This document shows positions 19,001-32,898 of a DNA stretch of 64,000 nucleotides, piece after piece. Positions within the stretch are counted from its first letter, which is position 1. The number at the start of each line of letters is the position of its first letter. Where the stretch lies: NCBI RefSeq assembly GCF_029626155.1, contig NZ_JARUBL010000001.1, positions 3,266,501 through 3,330,500 of the forward strand. The letters run 5' to 3'. Origin of the DNA: Solwaraspora sp. WMMD1047 (GTDB taxonomy: Bacteria; Actinomycetota; Actinomycetes; Mycobacteriales; Micromonosporaceae). Below the pieces are notes generated by a model that saw only the letters and a program-made list of their open reading frames with translations, searched no databases and was not told the DNA's origin. Made by a program: the position numbers and the translations under genes.

Positions 19001-22000
19001 AACACCGCCGACTGCCCAAGCAACTCCCGCCCCATCCCCACCCAATGCCAACCCTGACCCGGAAACACCCACACCACACCACCACCGGCACCAACCGACC
19101 CCCGCACCACCTCAGCCATCGGCCGACCCACCGAAAACGCCTCCAGACCGGTCAGCAGCTCCTCCCGACCAGCACCCACCACCGCCAACCGATGCCGCAA
19201 CCCCGCACGCCCCGCCAAACCCCGCGCCACCCCCACCACATCCACATCCACCCCACCCACCAACCACGACCGCAACCGCTCCACCTGACCCCGCAGACCC
19301 GCCGCCGAATCAGCGGACACCAACCAGGCCACCGGGCCGTCCGTCACGGCAGGGGAGCGGTACCAGTAGGAGCGGTGCTCCCACGGGTAGGCGGGAAGTG
19401 CGATGGGACGGCGCACCGCGGACTCCGGCGCGAGGGGCCGGCAGCCCACGGCGAACAGCGCGGCCAACGCGTCGGCGAGGTCGCCGCGCTCTCCTCCGGC
19501 GCCGGGTGTGATCGCGAACCGGCCGTCGAGGGGGTGCACCCCGAGCAGAACATCGACCACCGTCTGTAGTCCGGCCGCGGCGACCTCCTCGGCGATCCGG
19601 CCGGCGCCATCGCTCGCCTGGTACAGCGGGATGTCGCCGGGTCGGTCGGCGGATTCGGTCTCTCCGCTGGCTCCGACCAGCGCCCGCAACGCCTCCGCGA
19701 GGGTGAGGCGCCCTGCCGCCCACCGGGCCGCCACGGCACTGCCCTGGCCGATCACGGCCTGCGGCCGGATCCCGGCCGCTGCCCACGCCCTCGTGGCCGC
19801 CACCTGGTGGCAGAAGGTGAACAGCTCCTCCCAACCCGCCGGCGGGTCGCCGGACAGGTCGAGCGTCAGCCCCGTGTGCCGGTACACCTCGCGGGTACAG
19901 TTCTCTAGGGACTGTTCGTACCCGCTTCCGGTCGCGGTCAGGCGCTCCCGGACCTCCGCTGCAGGCGGCTCGGTCCCGAACCAGAAGGCGACCGTCCGGG
20001 TCTCACCGGTCGGGACGCTGCCGACATGTACGCCCGGCGGCCTGCCACCTCTGGCGACCTCCTCCAGCGCCGAAGCCAGCTCGGCGGCGTCGGACCCCAC
20101 CACGACCAGCCGATGCTCGAGCCACGCCCGCCGGTGGGTGGCGGTGTAGACCACGTCGGCCACCTCGTTCGGCCGGTCGCGCAGCAACGCCGCCAGTCGC
20201 CGGGCCACGGTCCGCAATGCGGTCGGCGTGGCGGCGGACAGCGGCAGGACGTGGGGCGCCGCTGCCGAATCCGGCGTTGCGGAGCCGGCCGGCGTGAACT
20301 CCTCAACCAGGATGTGGGCGTTGGTGCCGCTGAAGCCGAAGGCGCTCACCCCCGCCCGGCGTGGGCGCCCGTTCTCCGGCCATGCCTGCCGCTCCCGGAC
20401 CAGTGCGAGCGGCATCCGGTCCCAGTCGATCCGGGAGGAGGGACGCTCGACGCGGTGCGGCGGCAGCTCCCGGTGCCGCAGCGAGAGAACCACCTTGAGC
20501 AGACCGGCCAGTCCCGCCGCGGCGCCGAGGTGACCGATGTTCGCCTTCACCGATCCGATGAGCAACGGCTGCCGCTCCGCGCGTCCGGGGCCGAGCGCGG
20601 CGGCCAGTGCGCGTGCCTCGATGGGATCGCCCAGCGGGGTACCGGTGCCGTGTGCCTCGACGTAGTCCACCTCGTGCGGTGCCCATCCGGCCCGTTCCAG
20701 GGCCTGGCGCACGACGGCGGTCTGGGAGGCGCCGTTGGGTACGGTCAGCCCACCGCTGGCGCCGTCCTGGTTGAGCGCGCTGCCACGGATGGTGGCATAG
20801 ATCCGGTCTCCGTCGCGCAGCGCCGCGTCCAGGGGCTTGAGGATCACGGCGGCGGTGCCCTCGCCGAATCCGAAGCCGTCGCCGTTCTCGTCGAAGGCCC
20901 TGCTGTGGCCATCCGATGAGAGGCCGCCGTCGATGCTCATAGAGGCGAGCAGAGGGTTCGGTGCCGTGATCGTGCTGGCGCCGCCGACCACGGCCACCTC
21001 ACAGTCGCCGGATCTGAGCGCCTGGCAGGCCAGATGTACCGCGGTCAGGGATGACGAGCAGGCCGTGTCGACGACCAGGCTGGGCCCGGTCAGCCCCAGG
21101 AAGTACGACAGGCGTCCAGCCATGGTGGAGAAGGACGTGCCGGTCCCGTAGTAGACGTCGACGTTGTCCAGGTCCCGGGCCAGGAGCTGCCGGTAATCTG
21201 CGTCGGTCAGGGCCGCGTAGACGCCCACCGGGCGGTCCTTCAACCGGTCCGCGTGGCAGCCCGCGTCCTCCAGCGCCTCCCAGCACACCTCGAGAAAGAG
21301 CCGCTGTTGCGGATCGAGGGACTTCGCCTCGCGTGGGGAGATGCGGAAGAAAGCGGCGTCGAAGCCGGAGACATCGTCCAGGTAGCAGCCGTTGACGGGG
21401 AAAGACGGACCGGCCTCCTGCCAGACCGGGTCGCTGCGTCGGCCGGCCGGCGGACCGCTCACCGCGTCGCGTCCGTCGAGCAGCAGCGACCAGAACGCAT
21501 CGGGGGAGGACGCGCGTGGGAACCGGCAGGCGATGCCGATGACCGCGACCGCGTCCGTACCCGATTCGCCACTGACCACCACCGGCGGGCGGGCAGCAGG
21601 ACCCGGCGTGCCGGAGGTGGCTCCGGCGTCGGCCAGGTATTCGGCGAGCGCGACGACCGTCGGCTGTTCGAATACGATCGTCGCCGGCAGTTCCACGCCG
21701 AACTCTGATTCGAGGCGGGCCCTCAGCGCCGCCGCCGAGGCGGAGTCCAGACCCTGTTCGAACAGTCCGCGCCGACGGGCGATCGATTGGCTGTCGGGCA
21801 GCCCCAACACGTCCCGGACGAGGGCTTCGATGTGGTCCGCGAGTCCGTTCGGCCGCACCGGCGGCGCGGCGGCCGGCTGCGCGGCGGGTGCGGGCAGGGC
21901 GTACCCCCTGGTGGCCAACCCGGTCGGGGCACCTGTCGCGACGCCGCCATCCGATGCCGCGTCCGTGGGCCCGGCCATCATCTCGGCGGTGACCCGCCCG

Positions 22001-24780
22001 TCCGCATCGAGGAGACTGAGCCGGATGCGGGCCGGCGGCGGGTTCGTCGGGCGCTGGTCGGCGCTGCCGACCGTCGTCTGCTGTCCTCGTGCCACCCCGG
22101 GCAGCCAGTGGCGGTCGCCGCCCCAGGACGGCACCGGCAGGGCGCGGTACCGCCGTGGGCGTCCGGTCACCTTCGCCCAGTCCACCGCCACGCCGGCGAC
22201 GTGCAGCCGGGCCAGTGCCCGGTGCGCGGCCACCGGCCCGGAGGTGTCGCGCCGCAGTACGCCCAGCACCGGACCCTGCCGGTCGTGCCGGCGCATCGCC
22301 TCGCCGAGCGACGGGAGCAGCAACGGATGCGGACTGATCTCCACCAGCGCGGCGTCTTCCTCGGCGAGCAGCCGGTCGACCGCGGGCCACAGCAGCACGG
22401 TCTCCGTGAGGTTGCGTTCCCAGTACGCCGCGTCACGAGGGAAGGTCTCGTGCTCCGGATCCACGGTGGACAGCAGGCGGATGGCGGGCTCGGCCGGTTC
22501 GAGGTCCGCGATCGAGGCGCGCAGCCGGGCGGCACCGGGCGCCATGGCGGTGCTGTGCAGCGGCAGGTCGACGCGCACCCGCTTGCATCGGTGCCCCGCC
22601 GTGGTCAGCGCGCGTACCGCCTCCTCAAGGTCGGCGGTGAGTCCGCTCACCACCACTGAGGCGGGGCCGTTCACGGCGGCGACGCACACCGGCGATTCCA
22701 GCGCCGCCAACGTCCGTTCGACCGTGTCCCGGCCGGCGTCCACGGCGTACATGCCGCCGGTGCCCGAGGTGTCCGCGATGAACGCCGCCCGGCGGACCAC
22801 CAGCTGTACCGCCTCCGGCAGGGACAGGCAGCCGGCCACCTGGGCGGCCGCTACCTCCCCGAGGCTGTGTCCGACGATCGCCGCAGGGGTGACACCGCGA
22901 TCGCCGAGCCAGCGGCTGAGCGCCACCTGCACGGCGAAGACTGCGGGTTGGAGGATGTCGATCCGGTTGAGTCGGCTGTCGTCCGCCGGGCGCCGCAGCT
23001 CGTCCATCAGCGACCAGGACGTCTCGGCCCGGATCAGCGCGTCGCACTCGTCGAGCGTGTCCCGGACCGTCGGGTCGGCGTCGCCGAGGTCGGCCGCCAT
23101 CCCGGGCCACTGGCTGCCGACGCCGGAGTAGACGAAGACCACGGGCGGCACGCTGGTGAGGTCGCGTACCGTTCCCACGTACGCACCGTCCGGCGGGTCG
23201 GCGGGATCGCCGAGTGCGGTCAGCAGCTCCGATGGACCGTCGGCGACAGCCGCGTAGCGGTGGTGCTCGTGCGTGCGCCGAACCGCCGCCGAGGCGAGCA
23301 GGTCGTCGAGGGAGCCGTCCTCCTCCGCCTCGACCACGCGCGTCCGGTATCGGCTCACCTGTTCGGCGAGCCCGCTCCCGTGGAAGGCCGAGGCGAGCAG
23401 AATCCGGGGTCCGGTGAACGCCGGGTCCGCGGGCGACGCCTCCGTCGGCGCGGCCGCCTCCACGATCATGTGGACGTTCGTTCCGCTGAGTCCGAAGGCG
23501 CTCACCCCTGCCCGGACCGGCCGGTCCGCGATAGGCAGGTCGACGCCGCTGGTCGTCACGGTGATGCCACCGTCGCGCCAGTCCACCGTCGGGTTGAGAA
23601 CCTCCAGGTTAGGCTGACCGGGCGCCCGTCCGGAGCCCACGATCCAGGCCGTCTTCATCAGTCCCGCGATCCCCGCGGCCGCATCCATGTGGCCGAAGAC
23701 CGCTTTGTGGGAGCCGACGTGCAGCGGGGGAGAGTCCCGGCGGGCGGCGCCGTAGACCTCCCTGAGCGTTTGCAGCTCGATCATGTCACCAAGCTGGGTC
23801 GCGGTGCCGTGCGCCTCGACGTAGTCCACCTCGTCCGCCCGGAGGGCCGCCTGGCGCAACGCCGTGTGCAACAACGCCTCCTGGGCCCTCGCGTTGGGAA
23901 ACGTGAGGCCGAGGCTGCTGCCATTGTTGTTGACCGCCGAGCCGCGGATGACGCAGTAGACCCGGTCGCCCGTCGCCACGGCGTCGGAGAGGCGCTTCAG
24001 GACGACCACCCCGCACCCCTCGCCGCGTACGAAGCCGTCGGCGTCCCGGTCAAAGGGGCGGCACCGCCCGGACGGGGACATCGCACCGATGCCGCTCATG
24101 AAGACACTGATGTCCGGAGCGAGCAGGAGGTTGACGCCACCGGCGAGGGCGGAGTCGCACTCTCCGGACCGCAGGCTCTGACACGCCTGGTGCACGGCGA
24201 GCAGCGACGACGAGCACGCGGCGTGCAGTGTCACGGTCGGCCCGTGCAGGTCGAACGCGTACGCCAGGCGGCCGGCCGCGAAGCTGGGCTCGACGCCGAC
24301 GGCGTAGTGGTTGCCGATCCCCTTCGTGCCCAACGTCTTGGTGTGCAGCAGGCTGTAGTCGTTGTTGAGCATCCCGATGAAGACCGCGGTGCGCGAACCG
24401 CGCCAGGCGGCACGCGGATATCCCGCGTCGGCCATCGCCTCGCTGGCCACCTCCAACAGGAGGCGATGTTGAGGGTCGACGTGGCGCGCCTCACGGGGTG
24501 AGATGCCGAAATAGGCGGCATCGAAGCGGTCGACGTCCTCCAGGAATGCGCCGCGACGGTTGACCATGGTCCCCGCCCCGGCATCCCGGTCGTGGAACTC
24601 GCTGCCCCAACGGTCCGGGGGCACCTCGCCGATCGCGTCCGTGCCCGAGGTGAGCAAGGCGCCGAGGGATGCCAGATCCCGCACGCCTCCGGGGAAACGA
24701 CATCCCAGTCCGACCACCGCGATCGGAACGGAGTTGGAGTTCGCGGTGCCGGATGATTCCCGGGCAGAATCAGGGTTCAT
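16015..24780 (-). CDS. Type I PKS, modules 1 and 2: KS-AT-ACP / KS-AT0-AT-KR-ACP
   Basis: A 2921-aa two-module PKS. Module 1: KS Cys189 in HAACSSS with a SHKAVFGH histidine site, AT Ser639 in GHSLGE with LPLH at the specificity site (unassigned), ACP Ser1013 in GLDSA. Module 2: KS Cys1241, then a degenerate AT in which GHSxG has become GQGSA (residues 1678-1682), then a second, intact AT (Ser1994 in GHSQGE, specificity motif YAGH), KR (Tyr2672, [11 protein letters not shown]) and ACP Ser2843. There is no N-terminal docking helix, which fits a first module primed by a free carrier, here the predicted chloropyrrolyl carrier. The C-terminus [10 protein letters not shown] matches the NEEIVEALR-type helix of the next gene, which it overlaps by 4 nt. 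ATG 24780 follows GGAG by 11 bases; GTG 24807 is an alternative without such a signal. Confidence 0.93.
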   Translation of the reverse strand: MNPDSARESSGTANSNSVPIAVVGLGCRFPGGVRDLASLGALLTSGTDAIGEVPPDRWGSEFHDRDAGAGTMVNRRGAFLEDVDRFDAAYFGISPREARHVDPQHRLLLEVASEAMADAGYPRAAWRGSRTAVFIGMLNNDYSLLHTKTLGTKGIGNHYAVGVEPSFAAGRLAYAFDLHGPTVTLHAACSSSLLAVHQACQSLRSGECDSALAGGVNLLLAPDISVFMSGIGAMSPSGRCRPFDRDADGFVRGEGCGVVVLKRLSDAVATGDRVYCVIRGSAVNNNGSSLGLTFPNARAQEALLHTALRQAALRADEVDYVEAHGTATQLGDMIELQTLREVYGAARRDSPPLHVGSHKAVFGHMDAAAGIAGLMKTAWIVGSGRAPGQPNLEVLNPTVDWRDGGITVTTSGVDLPIADRPVRAGVSAFGLSGTNVHMIVEAAAPTEASPADPAFTGPRILLASAFHGSGLAEQVSRYRTRVVEAEEDGSLDDLLASAAVRRTHEHHRYAAVADGPSELLTALGDPADPPDGAYVGTVRDLTSVPPVVFVYSGVGSQWPGMAADLGDADPTVRDTLDECDALIRAETSWSLMDELRRPADDSRLNRIDILQPAVFAVQVALSRWLGDRGVTPAAIVGHSLGEVAAAQVAGCLSLPEAVQLVVRRAAFIADTSGTGGMYAVDAGRDTVERTLAALESPVCVAAVNGPASVVVSGLTADLEEAVRALTTAGHRCKRVRVDLPLHSTAMAPGAARLRASIADLEPAEPAIRLLSTVDPEHETFPRDAAYWERNLTETVLLWPAVDRLLAEEDAALVEISPHPLLLPSLGEAMRRHDRQGPVLGVLRRDTSGPVAAHRALARLHVAGVAVDWAKVTGRPRRYRALPVPSWGGDRHWLPGVARGQQTTVGSADQRPTNPPPARIRLSLLDADGRVTAEMMAGPTDAASDGGVATGAPTGLATRGYALPAPAAQPAAAPPVRPNGLADHIEALVRDVLGLPDSQSIARRRGLFEQGLDSASAAALRARLESEFGVELPATIVFEQPTVVALAEYLADAGATSGTPGPAARPPVVVSGESGTDAVAVIGIACRFPRASSPDAFWSLLLDGRDAVSGPPAGRRSDPVWQEAGPSFPVNGCYLDDVSGFDAAFFRISPREAKSLDPQQRLFLEVCWEALEDAGCHADRLKDRPVGVYAALTDADYRQLLARDLDNVDVYYGTGTSFSTMAGRLSYFLGLTGPSLVVDTACSSSLTAVHLACQALRSGDCEVAVVGGASTITAPNPLLASMSIDGGLSSDGHSRAFDENGDGFGFGEGTAAVILKPLDAALRDGDRIYATIRGSALNQDGASGGLTVPNGASQTAVVRQALERAGWAPHEVDYVEAHGTGTPLGDPIEARALAAALGPGRAERQPLLIGSVKANIGHLGAAAGLAGLLKVVLSLRHRELPPHRVERPSSRIDWDRMPLALVRERQAWPENGRPRRAGVSAFGFSGTNAHILVEEFTPAGSATPDSAAAPHVLPLSAATPTALRTVARRLAALLRDRPNEVADVVYTATHRRAWLEHRLVVVGSDAAELASALEEVARGGRPPGVHVGSVPTGETRTVAFWFGTEPPAAEVRERLTATGSGYEQSLENCTREVYRHTGLTLDLSGDPPAGWEELFTFCHQVAATRAWAAAGIRPQAVIGQGSAVAARWAAGRLTLAEALRALVGASGETESADRPGDIPLYQASDGAGRIAEEVAAAGLQTVVDVLLGVHPLDGRFAITPGAGGERGDLADALAALFAVGCRPLAPESAVRRPIALPAYPWEHRSYWYRSPAVTDGPVAWLVSADSAAGLRGQVERLRSWLVGGVDVDVVGVARGLAGRAGLRHRLAVVGAGREELLTGLEAFSVGRPMAEVVRGSVGAGGGVVWVFPGQGWHWVGMGRELLGQSAVFAGVVGEVSGLVEREAGWSVVDVLGGVVGAPGWERVDVVQPVCFAVMVGLARLWESVGVSPAAVVGHSQGEIAAACVAGVLSLEDAVRVVVSRSTAVRRISGQGTAVSVTAPADQVAEWLKRWEGRLSVAAVNGPTATTVTGDPQAVDELLVHCREQRVRAWQLEAQYAGHGPQVDQIRQTLLDGLQHLSPTTGRTPLWSTVTGSRLADGRSLDADYWYANLRHPVLFDQAVRDLLDQGFSTFIEVSGHPVLTPAIEDRIQAAGADAHTVSTLLRKHGGSRRFHIAAARAWTHGVPVDWTRLHPSGPAVEPPAVPPAPEAGEDALTGRFWDAVTGEDVDEVAAVLDLAGDDQARMSLRTILPALSAWRRRQRQIAAEAAWRYELVWKPAVGNPPATLRGSWLVLTPAEAAPGTPVREAADLVLRALAEHGATPREIRCDPTELLPDLPVGRESSGIVSLLAMDERPHPRHPDVPVGLMATGQLVQDVHERCPEVPLWVATTGAVTTDPAAEPLTRPLQALVTGLLRAARLELRQPVAHLDLPSGPANPTLAARLIAALAHHADEAHIAVRAGGIFLARLARCPAPTPQVAGSAGWRPTGTTLITGGSGTVAAHTARWLARRGAPHLLLLSRSGADAPNADALSAELKLLGTQVTIAACDITDADELADALTLIPEDQPLTAVFHTACVIDDGLLSGMPPEQMERVLRPKVRGTLNLHHATQGTNLSAFVLFSSGANLLPSIGQSAYAASNAYLDAFAHHRRAAGLPATSIAWGAWGGGGGARTDNPSTWLNRNGIQAMSPETAITVMEQVLVRDETFVMVANVDWAQFVAASGADRPTRLVADIAEVVAGRGMVGNGATGPDAPESALLQRLQALPEERRETELLDLVCSHAAKVLGHPDTTGITPGRPFRDLGFDSVTGLEFRNHLVPLLGVRLPPTLVFDHPTPERLTTWLLTQLGAALADGGTDGADGTGEKSRLDDMGVEELLRIVRGQRS
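18730..19295 (-). repeat. 566-bp tract in the module 2 AT, inverted copy of the module 6 tract
   Basis: Read on the minus strand, this matches 57143-57708 with no indel and no difference in the stretches I compared. It covers the KS-AT linker and the N-terminal AT half through GHSQGE. It uses G/T-ending codons (TTG for Leu), unlike the C/G-ending codons on either side. Confidence 0.85.
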
Positions 24781-24902
24781 CTGCTGTGCAACTCCGATCG
24801 TTTCCACGGTGAATCGGGCGAGGGAACCGCAGTGATTGAGTCACGGACGAAGAAGATGACCGGGAGCGCGGATTGGACGTGCCGCGTGCTTTCAAAGCAT
24901 GA

Positions 24903-24947
24903 ATCCTACGGCACTGAGAAGTCGCGTCAGCCCCTGTCCGCCCCTAA
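24903..24947 (-). promoter_or_regulatory. Box-type promoter of the modules 1-3 operon
   Basis: On the minus strand: TTAGGGG (24947-24941) and ACAGGGG (24937-24931), ten bases apart, then -35-like CTGACG, 16 bp, and TAGGAT (24908-24903) as -10. The TSS would lie about 120 bp before the ATG at 24780. Confidence 0.65.
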
Positions 24948-24954
24948 ATGCAGG

Positions 24955-25024
24955 CCCCTAGTGCACGTCTTCGGCGGTGGGGCCAGCTAGGGGTTGAACG
25001 GTGTCGGAGCGTTGTCCGATTATG
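24955..25024 (+). promoter_or_regulatory. Box-type promoter facing the GDSL gene
   Basis: CTAGGGG (24987-24993) abuts TTGAAC as -35; a GATTAT (25019-25024) could be the -10 after 19 bp. A reversed copy, CCCCTAG, lies at 24955-24961. This 314-bp divergent region otherwise holds no gene. Confidence 0.5.
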
Positions 25025-25094
25025 GCGCACGAAGATGTGCCGGGAAAAGCCGACGTCGTGACGGTGCGCAGCGTGCCGGGTTGAGGAGAAGAAT

Positions 25095-26408
25095 ATGGGT
25101 TCGGATCTCGTCAACAGGAGGTCGGCGCCGCGGCCGCACGGCGATGCGGGACGCGGGGCCGGAATTCGCCGCACGAGCCGCCTGCTCCTGGCGGCGGCGG
25201 TTGCCGCCCTGCTGACACTGCCGACGGGCGGACCTGCCGTGGCAGCGGAATCGTCACAGCGGTGGATCGGCACCTGGGCGACGGCGCTGACCCGACCGAA
25301 TCCCGGACTCGTACCCAGTTGGGCGGAGGAGGGTTTCGAGGCGCAGACGCTGCGCCAGGTCGTCCGGATCAGCGCCGGCGGGAAGGCCGTCCGGCTGACC
25401 CTGTCGAACTATTTCGGGGCGACACCGCTGAGGCTGGCGGGTGTGACTGTCGCGCTGAGTGGTGGGGGAGCGCGGGTGCTGCCCGGGACGCTGCACCACG
25501 TGACGTTCGACGGGGCGAGGGCGGCCAGCGTGCCGGCCGGCGGCGAGCTCGTGAGCGACGCGGTCCGGATGCCGGTACGGAATCTGGAATCCCTGACCGT
25601 GACGGCCTATCTGCCGGAACGGACCGGGCCGGCCACGTATCACTCCTGGGCGGGTGCGACCAGTTACCGCGCCCCCGGTGATCACCGCACCGCCGTACCC
25701 GGTGACGCCTTCACCGAGACCACACAGAGCTGGTACTACCTCGCCGGGGTGGATGCGCTGTCGACGTCACGGCACGCCGGCACGGTGGCGACCTTCGGCG
25801 ATTCGATCACGGACGGATACGCCTCGACGCCCGACGCGAACAACCGCTACCCGGACGAGTTGGCCGAACTACGCCGGTCGCTCGGCGTGCTGAATCTCGG
25901 GATCAGTGGCAACCGGCTGCTCAGTGACAGCCCGTGCCTCGGGGAGAGCGGAGTGGGGCGGTTCGCCCGGGACGTGCTCACGAAACCGGGACTGCGGGCC
26001 GTGGTGGTTCAGCACGGCATCAACGACATCGGTTCAAGAGGCACCCTGCCGTGCATCGGTGAGGTGCCGATCATCACCGCGCAGGACCTGATCGAGGGAC
26101 ACCGCGACGTCATCCGGCAGGCACGCGCGCATGGTCTCACCGTGATCGGGGGAACCCTGTTGCCGTACAAAGGGGCGGCCTATTACCGGGCGGAGGGAGA
26201 GGCGATCCGGGAGGAGGTGAACGCCTGGATACGCTCCTCGGGTGAATTCGACGCCGTCGTCGACTTCGGCGCCGTCCTGGCGGATCCCCAGGACATCGAC
26301 CAGCTCAACCCCGCGTACGACAGCGGCGACCACCTGCATCCCAACGACGCCGGGTACAGGGCGATGGGCGAAGCGGTCCATTGGGTGCTCGACCGGGCAC
26401 TCGACTGA
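25095..26408 (+). CDS. Secreted SGNH/GDSL-type esterase
   Basis: A 437-aa protein with a long signal peptide: a twin-Arg-containing n-region (IRRTSR), a hydrophobic core LLLAAAVAALLTL and a probable cleavage after AVAA. The mature enzyme starts with the WIGTWATA block of secreted actinobacterial GDSL lipases. Catalytic motifs are GDSITDG (Ser237), GISGNR, GIND and DHLHPND (Asp412, His415). It hydrolyses ester bonds outside the cell; the substrate is unknown. GAGGAGAA lies 4 bases before the ATG. It heads the plus-strand run that contains module 7 and the NRPS, but a strong hairpin follows it. It could deacylate an exported, masked product or simply be a housekeeping esterase; the box promoter upstream argues for cluster membership. 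Confidence 0.9.
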   Translation: MGSDLVNRRSAPRPHGDAGRGAGIRRTSRLLLAAAVAALLTLPTGGPAVAAESSQRWIGTWATALTRPNPGLVPSWAEEGFEAQTLRQVVRISAGGKAVRLTLSNYFGATPLRLAGVTVALSGGGARVLPGTLHHVTFDGARAASVPAGGELVSDAVRMPVRNLESLTVTAYLPERTGPATYHSWAGATSYRAPGDHRTAVPGDAFTETTQSWYYLAGVDALSTSRHAGTVATFGDSITDGYASTPDANNRYPDELAELRRSLGVLNLGISGNRLLSDSPCLGESGVGRFARDVLTKPGLRAVVVQHGINDIGSRGTLPCIGEVPIITAQDLIEGHRDVIRQARAHGLTVIGGTLLPYKGAAYYRAEGEAIREEVNAWIRSSGEFDAVVDFGAVLADPQDIDQLNPAYDSGDHLHPNDAGYRAMGEAVHWVLDRALD

Positions 26409-26428
26409 GGCAAATGGTACGGCGATGC

Positions 26429-26461
26429 GTCTCGGGGAACCGTCGAGCGGTTTCCCGAGAC
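26429..26461 (+). terminator. Hairpin terminator or attenuator between esterase and module 7 PKS
   Basis: Arms GTCTCGGGGAACC (26429-26441) and GGTTTCCCGAGAC (26449-26461) form a 13-bp stem with one G-T pair and a 7-nt loop. It lies 21 bp after the esterase stop and 46 bp before the next start, so readthrough would be needed to transcribe the PKS/NRPS genes from the upstream promoter. Confidence 0.75.
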
Positions 26462-26506
26462 ATCCGGGCGAAGCGCTGACAAACGGGGATGGAGGCTGAT
26501 CGTCCG

Positions 26507-29455
<2,949 letters not shown>

Positions 29456-29523
29456 ACGGATCGGCGCGCAACCGGCAGGCACGGGCCGGGGGACCGGCAG
29501 CGAACGACAGGAGGACGCCGACG

Positions 29524-32500
29524 ATGGCGCAGGATCTGCTTCCGGAACTGCACCGGCGCGGGATCAGGCTGCGGCTGGCCGACGGTCGCCTGGACGTACT
29601 GGCTCCGCCCGGCTCGCTCACCGCGGAACTGCGGGACCGGCTGCGAGAGTACCGGGATGAGCTGGTCGTCCTGCTCGGCCGCGCGGCAGCCGACGGTCCG
29701 ACGCCCCTGGTGGCCCGGCCGGAGGCACGGTTCGACCCCTTTCCGCTGACCGACGTCCAGCACGCGTACTGGATGGGTCGCAACACCTCGGTCGAACTGG
29801 GCGGCATCTCCACGCACTTCTACGCCGAGTCCGAGCGCGACGATCTGGACGTCGGACGGTTGACCACCAGCCTGCGCAAGGTCATCGACCGGCACGAGAT
29901 GCTGCGCGCCGTCGTCCAGCCGGACGGCACGCAGCGGGTCCTGCCCGAGGTTCCCCCGTACGAGATCGCCGTTACCGATCTGCGTGGGCTCGACCCCGTG
30001 ACCCAGGAGGCGGAACTCGCCCGGATCCGCGAGGAGGTACGCCGGGACGCCCACGGGGCCGACTGCTGGCCCCTCTTCGAGGTGCGTGCCACGCGGCTGA
30101 CGGACCGGCGGCTGCGGCTGCATATGCGGTTCGACATGCTGATCGTGGACGGACGCAGCCTGGAGTCCGTGTACCAGGACTGGCGCCGATTCCATCAGGA
30201 CCCCGACTGGGCGCCGGAACCGTTGCCGATCTCCTACCGCGACTGCGTGCTGGCCGAGCGGGCGCGGCGCGCGGACGCCGCGTACGCGCGCGCCCGGGAG
30301 TACTGGCTCGGCCGGTTGGACGAGTTGCCGCCCCCGCCCGCGCTGCCCCTGGCGACCCAGCCCGCCCAGATCACCTCGCCCCGGTTCCACCGCCGGGACG
30401 CGCGCCTGCCGGGCGAGCGCTGGGCCGCGCTGAAGCGGATCGCCGGCAGCCGCGGTCTGACACCCTCCGCGGTGTTGATGACGGCGTTTGGCGACGTGCT
30501 CCGGCGATGGTCCGGGCAGCCCGCCGTGACGCTCAACCTGACGCTGTTCAACCGACCGCGGCTGCACCCGCGGATCGACGAGGTGGTCGGCGACTTCACC
30601 TCGCTGACGATGCTGGCGGTCGACGGTGCGGCCGAGGACTCGTTCGGCGCCCGCGCGCAGCGGCTGCACCGGCAGCTGCTGCTGGATCTCGACCACCTCT
30701 CCTACACCGGCGTGCAGGTGCTGCGGGAACGGGCCCGCAGGCTGGGTGGCAGGCCGGGGGCGATCATGCCGGTCGTGTTCACCAGCCGGCTGGGCGCGTC
30801 CCCGGCCGCGGATGCCGTCGCCACCCGCGACGAGGTGCTCGGCGAACTGGTGCACGCCATCTCCCAGACACCGCAGGTGTGGCTCGATCACACCGTCGCC
30901 GAGGAACGGGGGGAGCTCCTGCTGAACTGGGACGCCGTCGAGGATCTGTTCCCGGACAGGCTGCTGGACGACATGTTCGACGCCTACCGTGGACTGCTGG
31001 AACGGCTGGCGGCGGACGAGGCCGCCTGGGACGTGGCGGGCGCGGCGGTGCCGATCCCCGGGTGGCAGTTGGCGGAACGCGCCGCGGTCAACGACACCGT
31101 CGCCCCGATTCCCGAGCGGACGCTCAGCGAGATCGTCGCGGAGCAGGCCGTCCGCAGTCCCGACGCGGTAGCCGTCATCGCCGACGACGGGCAGTTCACG
31201 TACGCGCAGCTCATGGCGGAGGCGCACCGCCTGGCCCGCCGGCTCGTCGCGCTCGGCGCGGTCACCGGCACTCTCGTCGGGGTGGTTCTGGAGAAGGGGC
31301 GCGAGCAGATCGCGGCCGTACTCGGCGTCGCCTGCTCCGGTGCCGCCTACGTCCCGATCGATCCCGGCTGGCCGGAGGCGCGGCGGGACTCCCTGCTCGA
31401 ACGGTGCGGGGTACGGATGGTGGTCACCACGCAGACGCTGCGCGCGGAGCTCACCTGGCCCACCGGTGTCACCGTTGTGACCCTCGCGGACGAGGAGGTC
31501 CGGGCGGCGGAAGCCGGACCGTTGGAGACGACACCCAGACCGCAGGACCTCGCGTACGTGATCTTCACATCCGGTTCGACCGGGCAGCCGAAGGGCGTCG
31601 TGATCGATCACCGTGGCGCGGCCAACACGGTGCAGGACATCAACGCCCGGTTCCGGGTCGGGCCCTCGGACCGGGTACTGGCACTGTCCGCGCTCAGCTT
31701 CGACCTGTCCGTCTACGACGTCTTCGGCACGCTGGCCGCAGGCGGCGCCGTGGTCGTACCGTCGCCGCGGCTCGTGCACGATCCCGCGCACTGGAGCGAC
31801 CTGGTGGCCCGGCACGGCGTCACTGTCTGGAACTCGGTGCCGGCACTCCTCCAGACGTGGATCGACGACCGCGGACACCGGGGCGCGCCCACCGAAAGTC
31901 GGCTGCGGCTCGCCATGCTGAGCGGCGACTGGATCCCGGTGACGCTGCCGGACGCGGTCCGTGGCTGGCTTTCCGACCTCGAGGTGATCAGTCTGGGCGG
32001 GGCCACCGAAGCGTCCATCTGGTCGGTGGCGTACCCCATCGGCAAGGTTCCCCCGGAATGGGTACGGATCCCCTACGGCAAACCACTCGCCCGGCAGACC
32101 CTGCACGTCTACGACAACCAACTGCAGCCTTGCCCGGTGTGGACGGTGGGGGAGATCTACATCGGCGGCATCGGTGTCGCCAAGGAGTACTGGGGTGACC
32201 CGCAGCTGACGGCGGAGCGCTTCATAATCCATCCGCGCACAGGCGAGCGCCTCTACCGCACCGGTGATCTCGGTCGCTATCTGCCGGGCGGCGACATCGA
32301 GTTCCTCGGGCGCAACGACTTTCAGGTCAAGATCAACGGCTACCGCATCGAACTGGGCGAGATTGAGGCGGTACTGCTGCGCCGGCCCGAGGTGAACGAG
32401 GCGATTGCCGGGGTGGACACCAACCCGATGACCGGCCGTCGTCACCTGGTCGCCTACATCGTGCCCGCGGCGGGCGCAGCGCCAGAGCCCGCCACCTTGC

Positions 32501-32898
32501 GCGTCGCCCTGGAGGAGGCGTTGCCCGAGTACATGGTTCCCCATCACTATCTGGTGCTGGACCAGTTGCCGAAGAGCTCGAACGGCAAGGTCGACCGCGC
32601 GGCGCTTCCGACACCCTGGGACGAGTTCGAGGTGCGGCGGGAACGACTCGCGCCCCGCGACGACCTGGAACGAGGGCTGTTCGGCGTGTGGAGCCGGGCG
32701 CTCGGCCGCGACGACTTCGGGATCGAGGACAACTTCTACGAACTCGGCGGGGACTCCGTGAACGCCGTGCTCATCCTTGGTGCCATCCGTGACGAGCTCG
32801 GCATCACCGCCGCCAGCGAAGACCTCCTTCGGTGGATCTTCGAGAATCCCACCGTCGCCGCGCTCGCCGGTGCGCTGCGGGACAGTGGTGGGCGGTGA
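29524..32898 (+). CDS. NRPS: TubC docking-cyclization-adenylation(Cys)-PCP
   Basis: A 1124-aa monomodular NRPS. Residues 1-60 form a TubC_N-type docking domain (LLPELHRRGIRLRLADGRL). The condensation-like domain has DMLIVDGRS (Asp204, Asp209), the DxxxxDxxS signature of heterocyclization (Cy) domains. The A domain (FTSGSTGQPKG near residue 680) gives pocket residues D-L-Y-N-M-S-L-I-W by alignment to FDLSVYDVFG, WNSVPAL, MLSGDW and GGATEASIW; this matches cysteine codes. PCP Ser1078 is in GGDSVNA. It should add cysteine to the module 7 chain and close a thiazoline. No oxidase domain is fused, so a thiazole would need another enzyme. ATG 29524 follows AGGAGG by 9 bases; a GTG at 29452 overlaps the PKS stop and is an alternative. 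Confidence 0.93.
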   Translation: MAQDLLPELHRRGIRLRLADGRLDVLAPPGSLTAELRDRLREYRDELVVLLGRAAADGPTPLVARPEARFDPFPLTDVQHAYWMGRNTSVELGGISTHFYAESERDDLDVGRLTTSLRKVIDRHEMLRAVVQPDGTQRVLPEVPPYEIAVTDLRGLDPVTQEAELARIREEVRRDAHGADCWPLFEVRATRLTDRRLRLHMRFDMLIVDGRSLESVYQDWRRFHQDPDWAPEPLPISYRDCVLAERARRADAAYARAREYWLGRLDELPPPPALPLATQPAQITSPRFHRRDARLPGERWAALKRIAGSRGLTPSAVLMTAFGDVLRRWSGQPAVTLNLTLFNRPRLHPRIDEVVGDFTSLTMLAVDGAAEDSFGARAQRLHRQLLLDLDHLSYTGVQVLRERARRLGGRPGAIMPVVFTSRLGASPAADAVATRDEVLGELVHAISQTPQVWLDHTVAEERGELLLNWDAVEDLFPDRLLDDMFDAYRGLLERLAADEAAWDVAGAAVPIPGWQLAERAAVNDTVAPIPERTLSEIVAEQAVRSPDAVAVIADDGQFTYAQLMAEAHRLARRLVALGAVTGTLVGVVLEKGREQIAAVLGVACSGAAYVPIDPGWPEARRDSLLERCGVRMVVTTQTLRAELTWPTGVTVVTLADEEVRAAEAGPLETTPRPQDLAYVIFTSGSTGQPKGVVIDHRGAANTVQDINARFRVGPSDRVLALSALSFDLSVYDVFGTLAAGGAVVVPSPRLVHDPAHWSDLVARHGVTVWNSVPALLQTWIDDRGHRGAPTESRLRLAMLSGDWIPVTLPDAVRGWLSDLEVISLGGATEASIWSVAYPIGKVPPEWVRIPYGKPLARQTLHVYDNQLQPCPVWTVGEIYIGGIGVAKEYWGDPQLTAERFIIHPRTGERLYRTGDLGRYLPGGDIEFLGRNDFQVKINGYRIELGEIEAVLLRRPEVNEAIAGVDTNPMTGRRHLVAYIVPAAGAAPEPATLRVALEEALPEYMVPHHYLVLDQLPKSSNGKVDRAALPTPWDEFEVRRERLAPRDDLERGLFGVWSRALGRDDFGIEDNFYELGGDSVNAVLILGAIRDELGITAASEDLLRWIFENPTVAALAGALRDSGGR

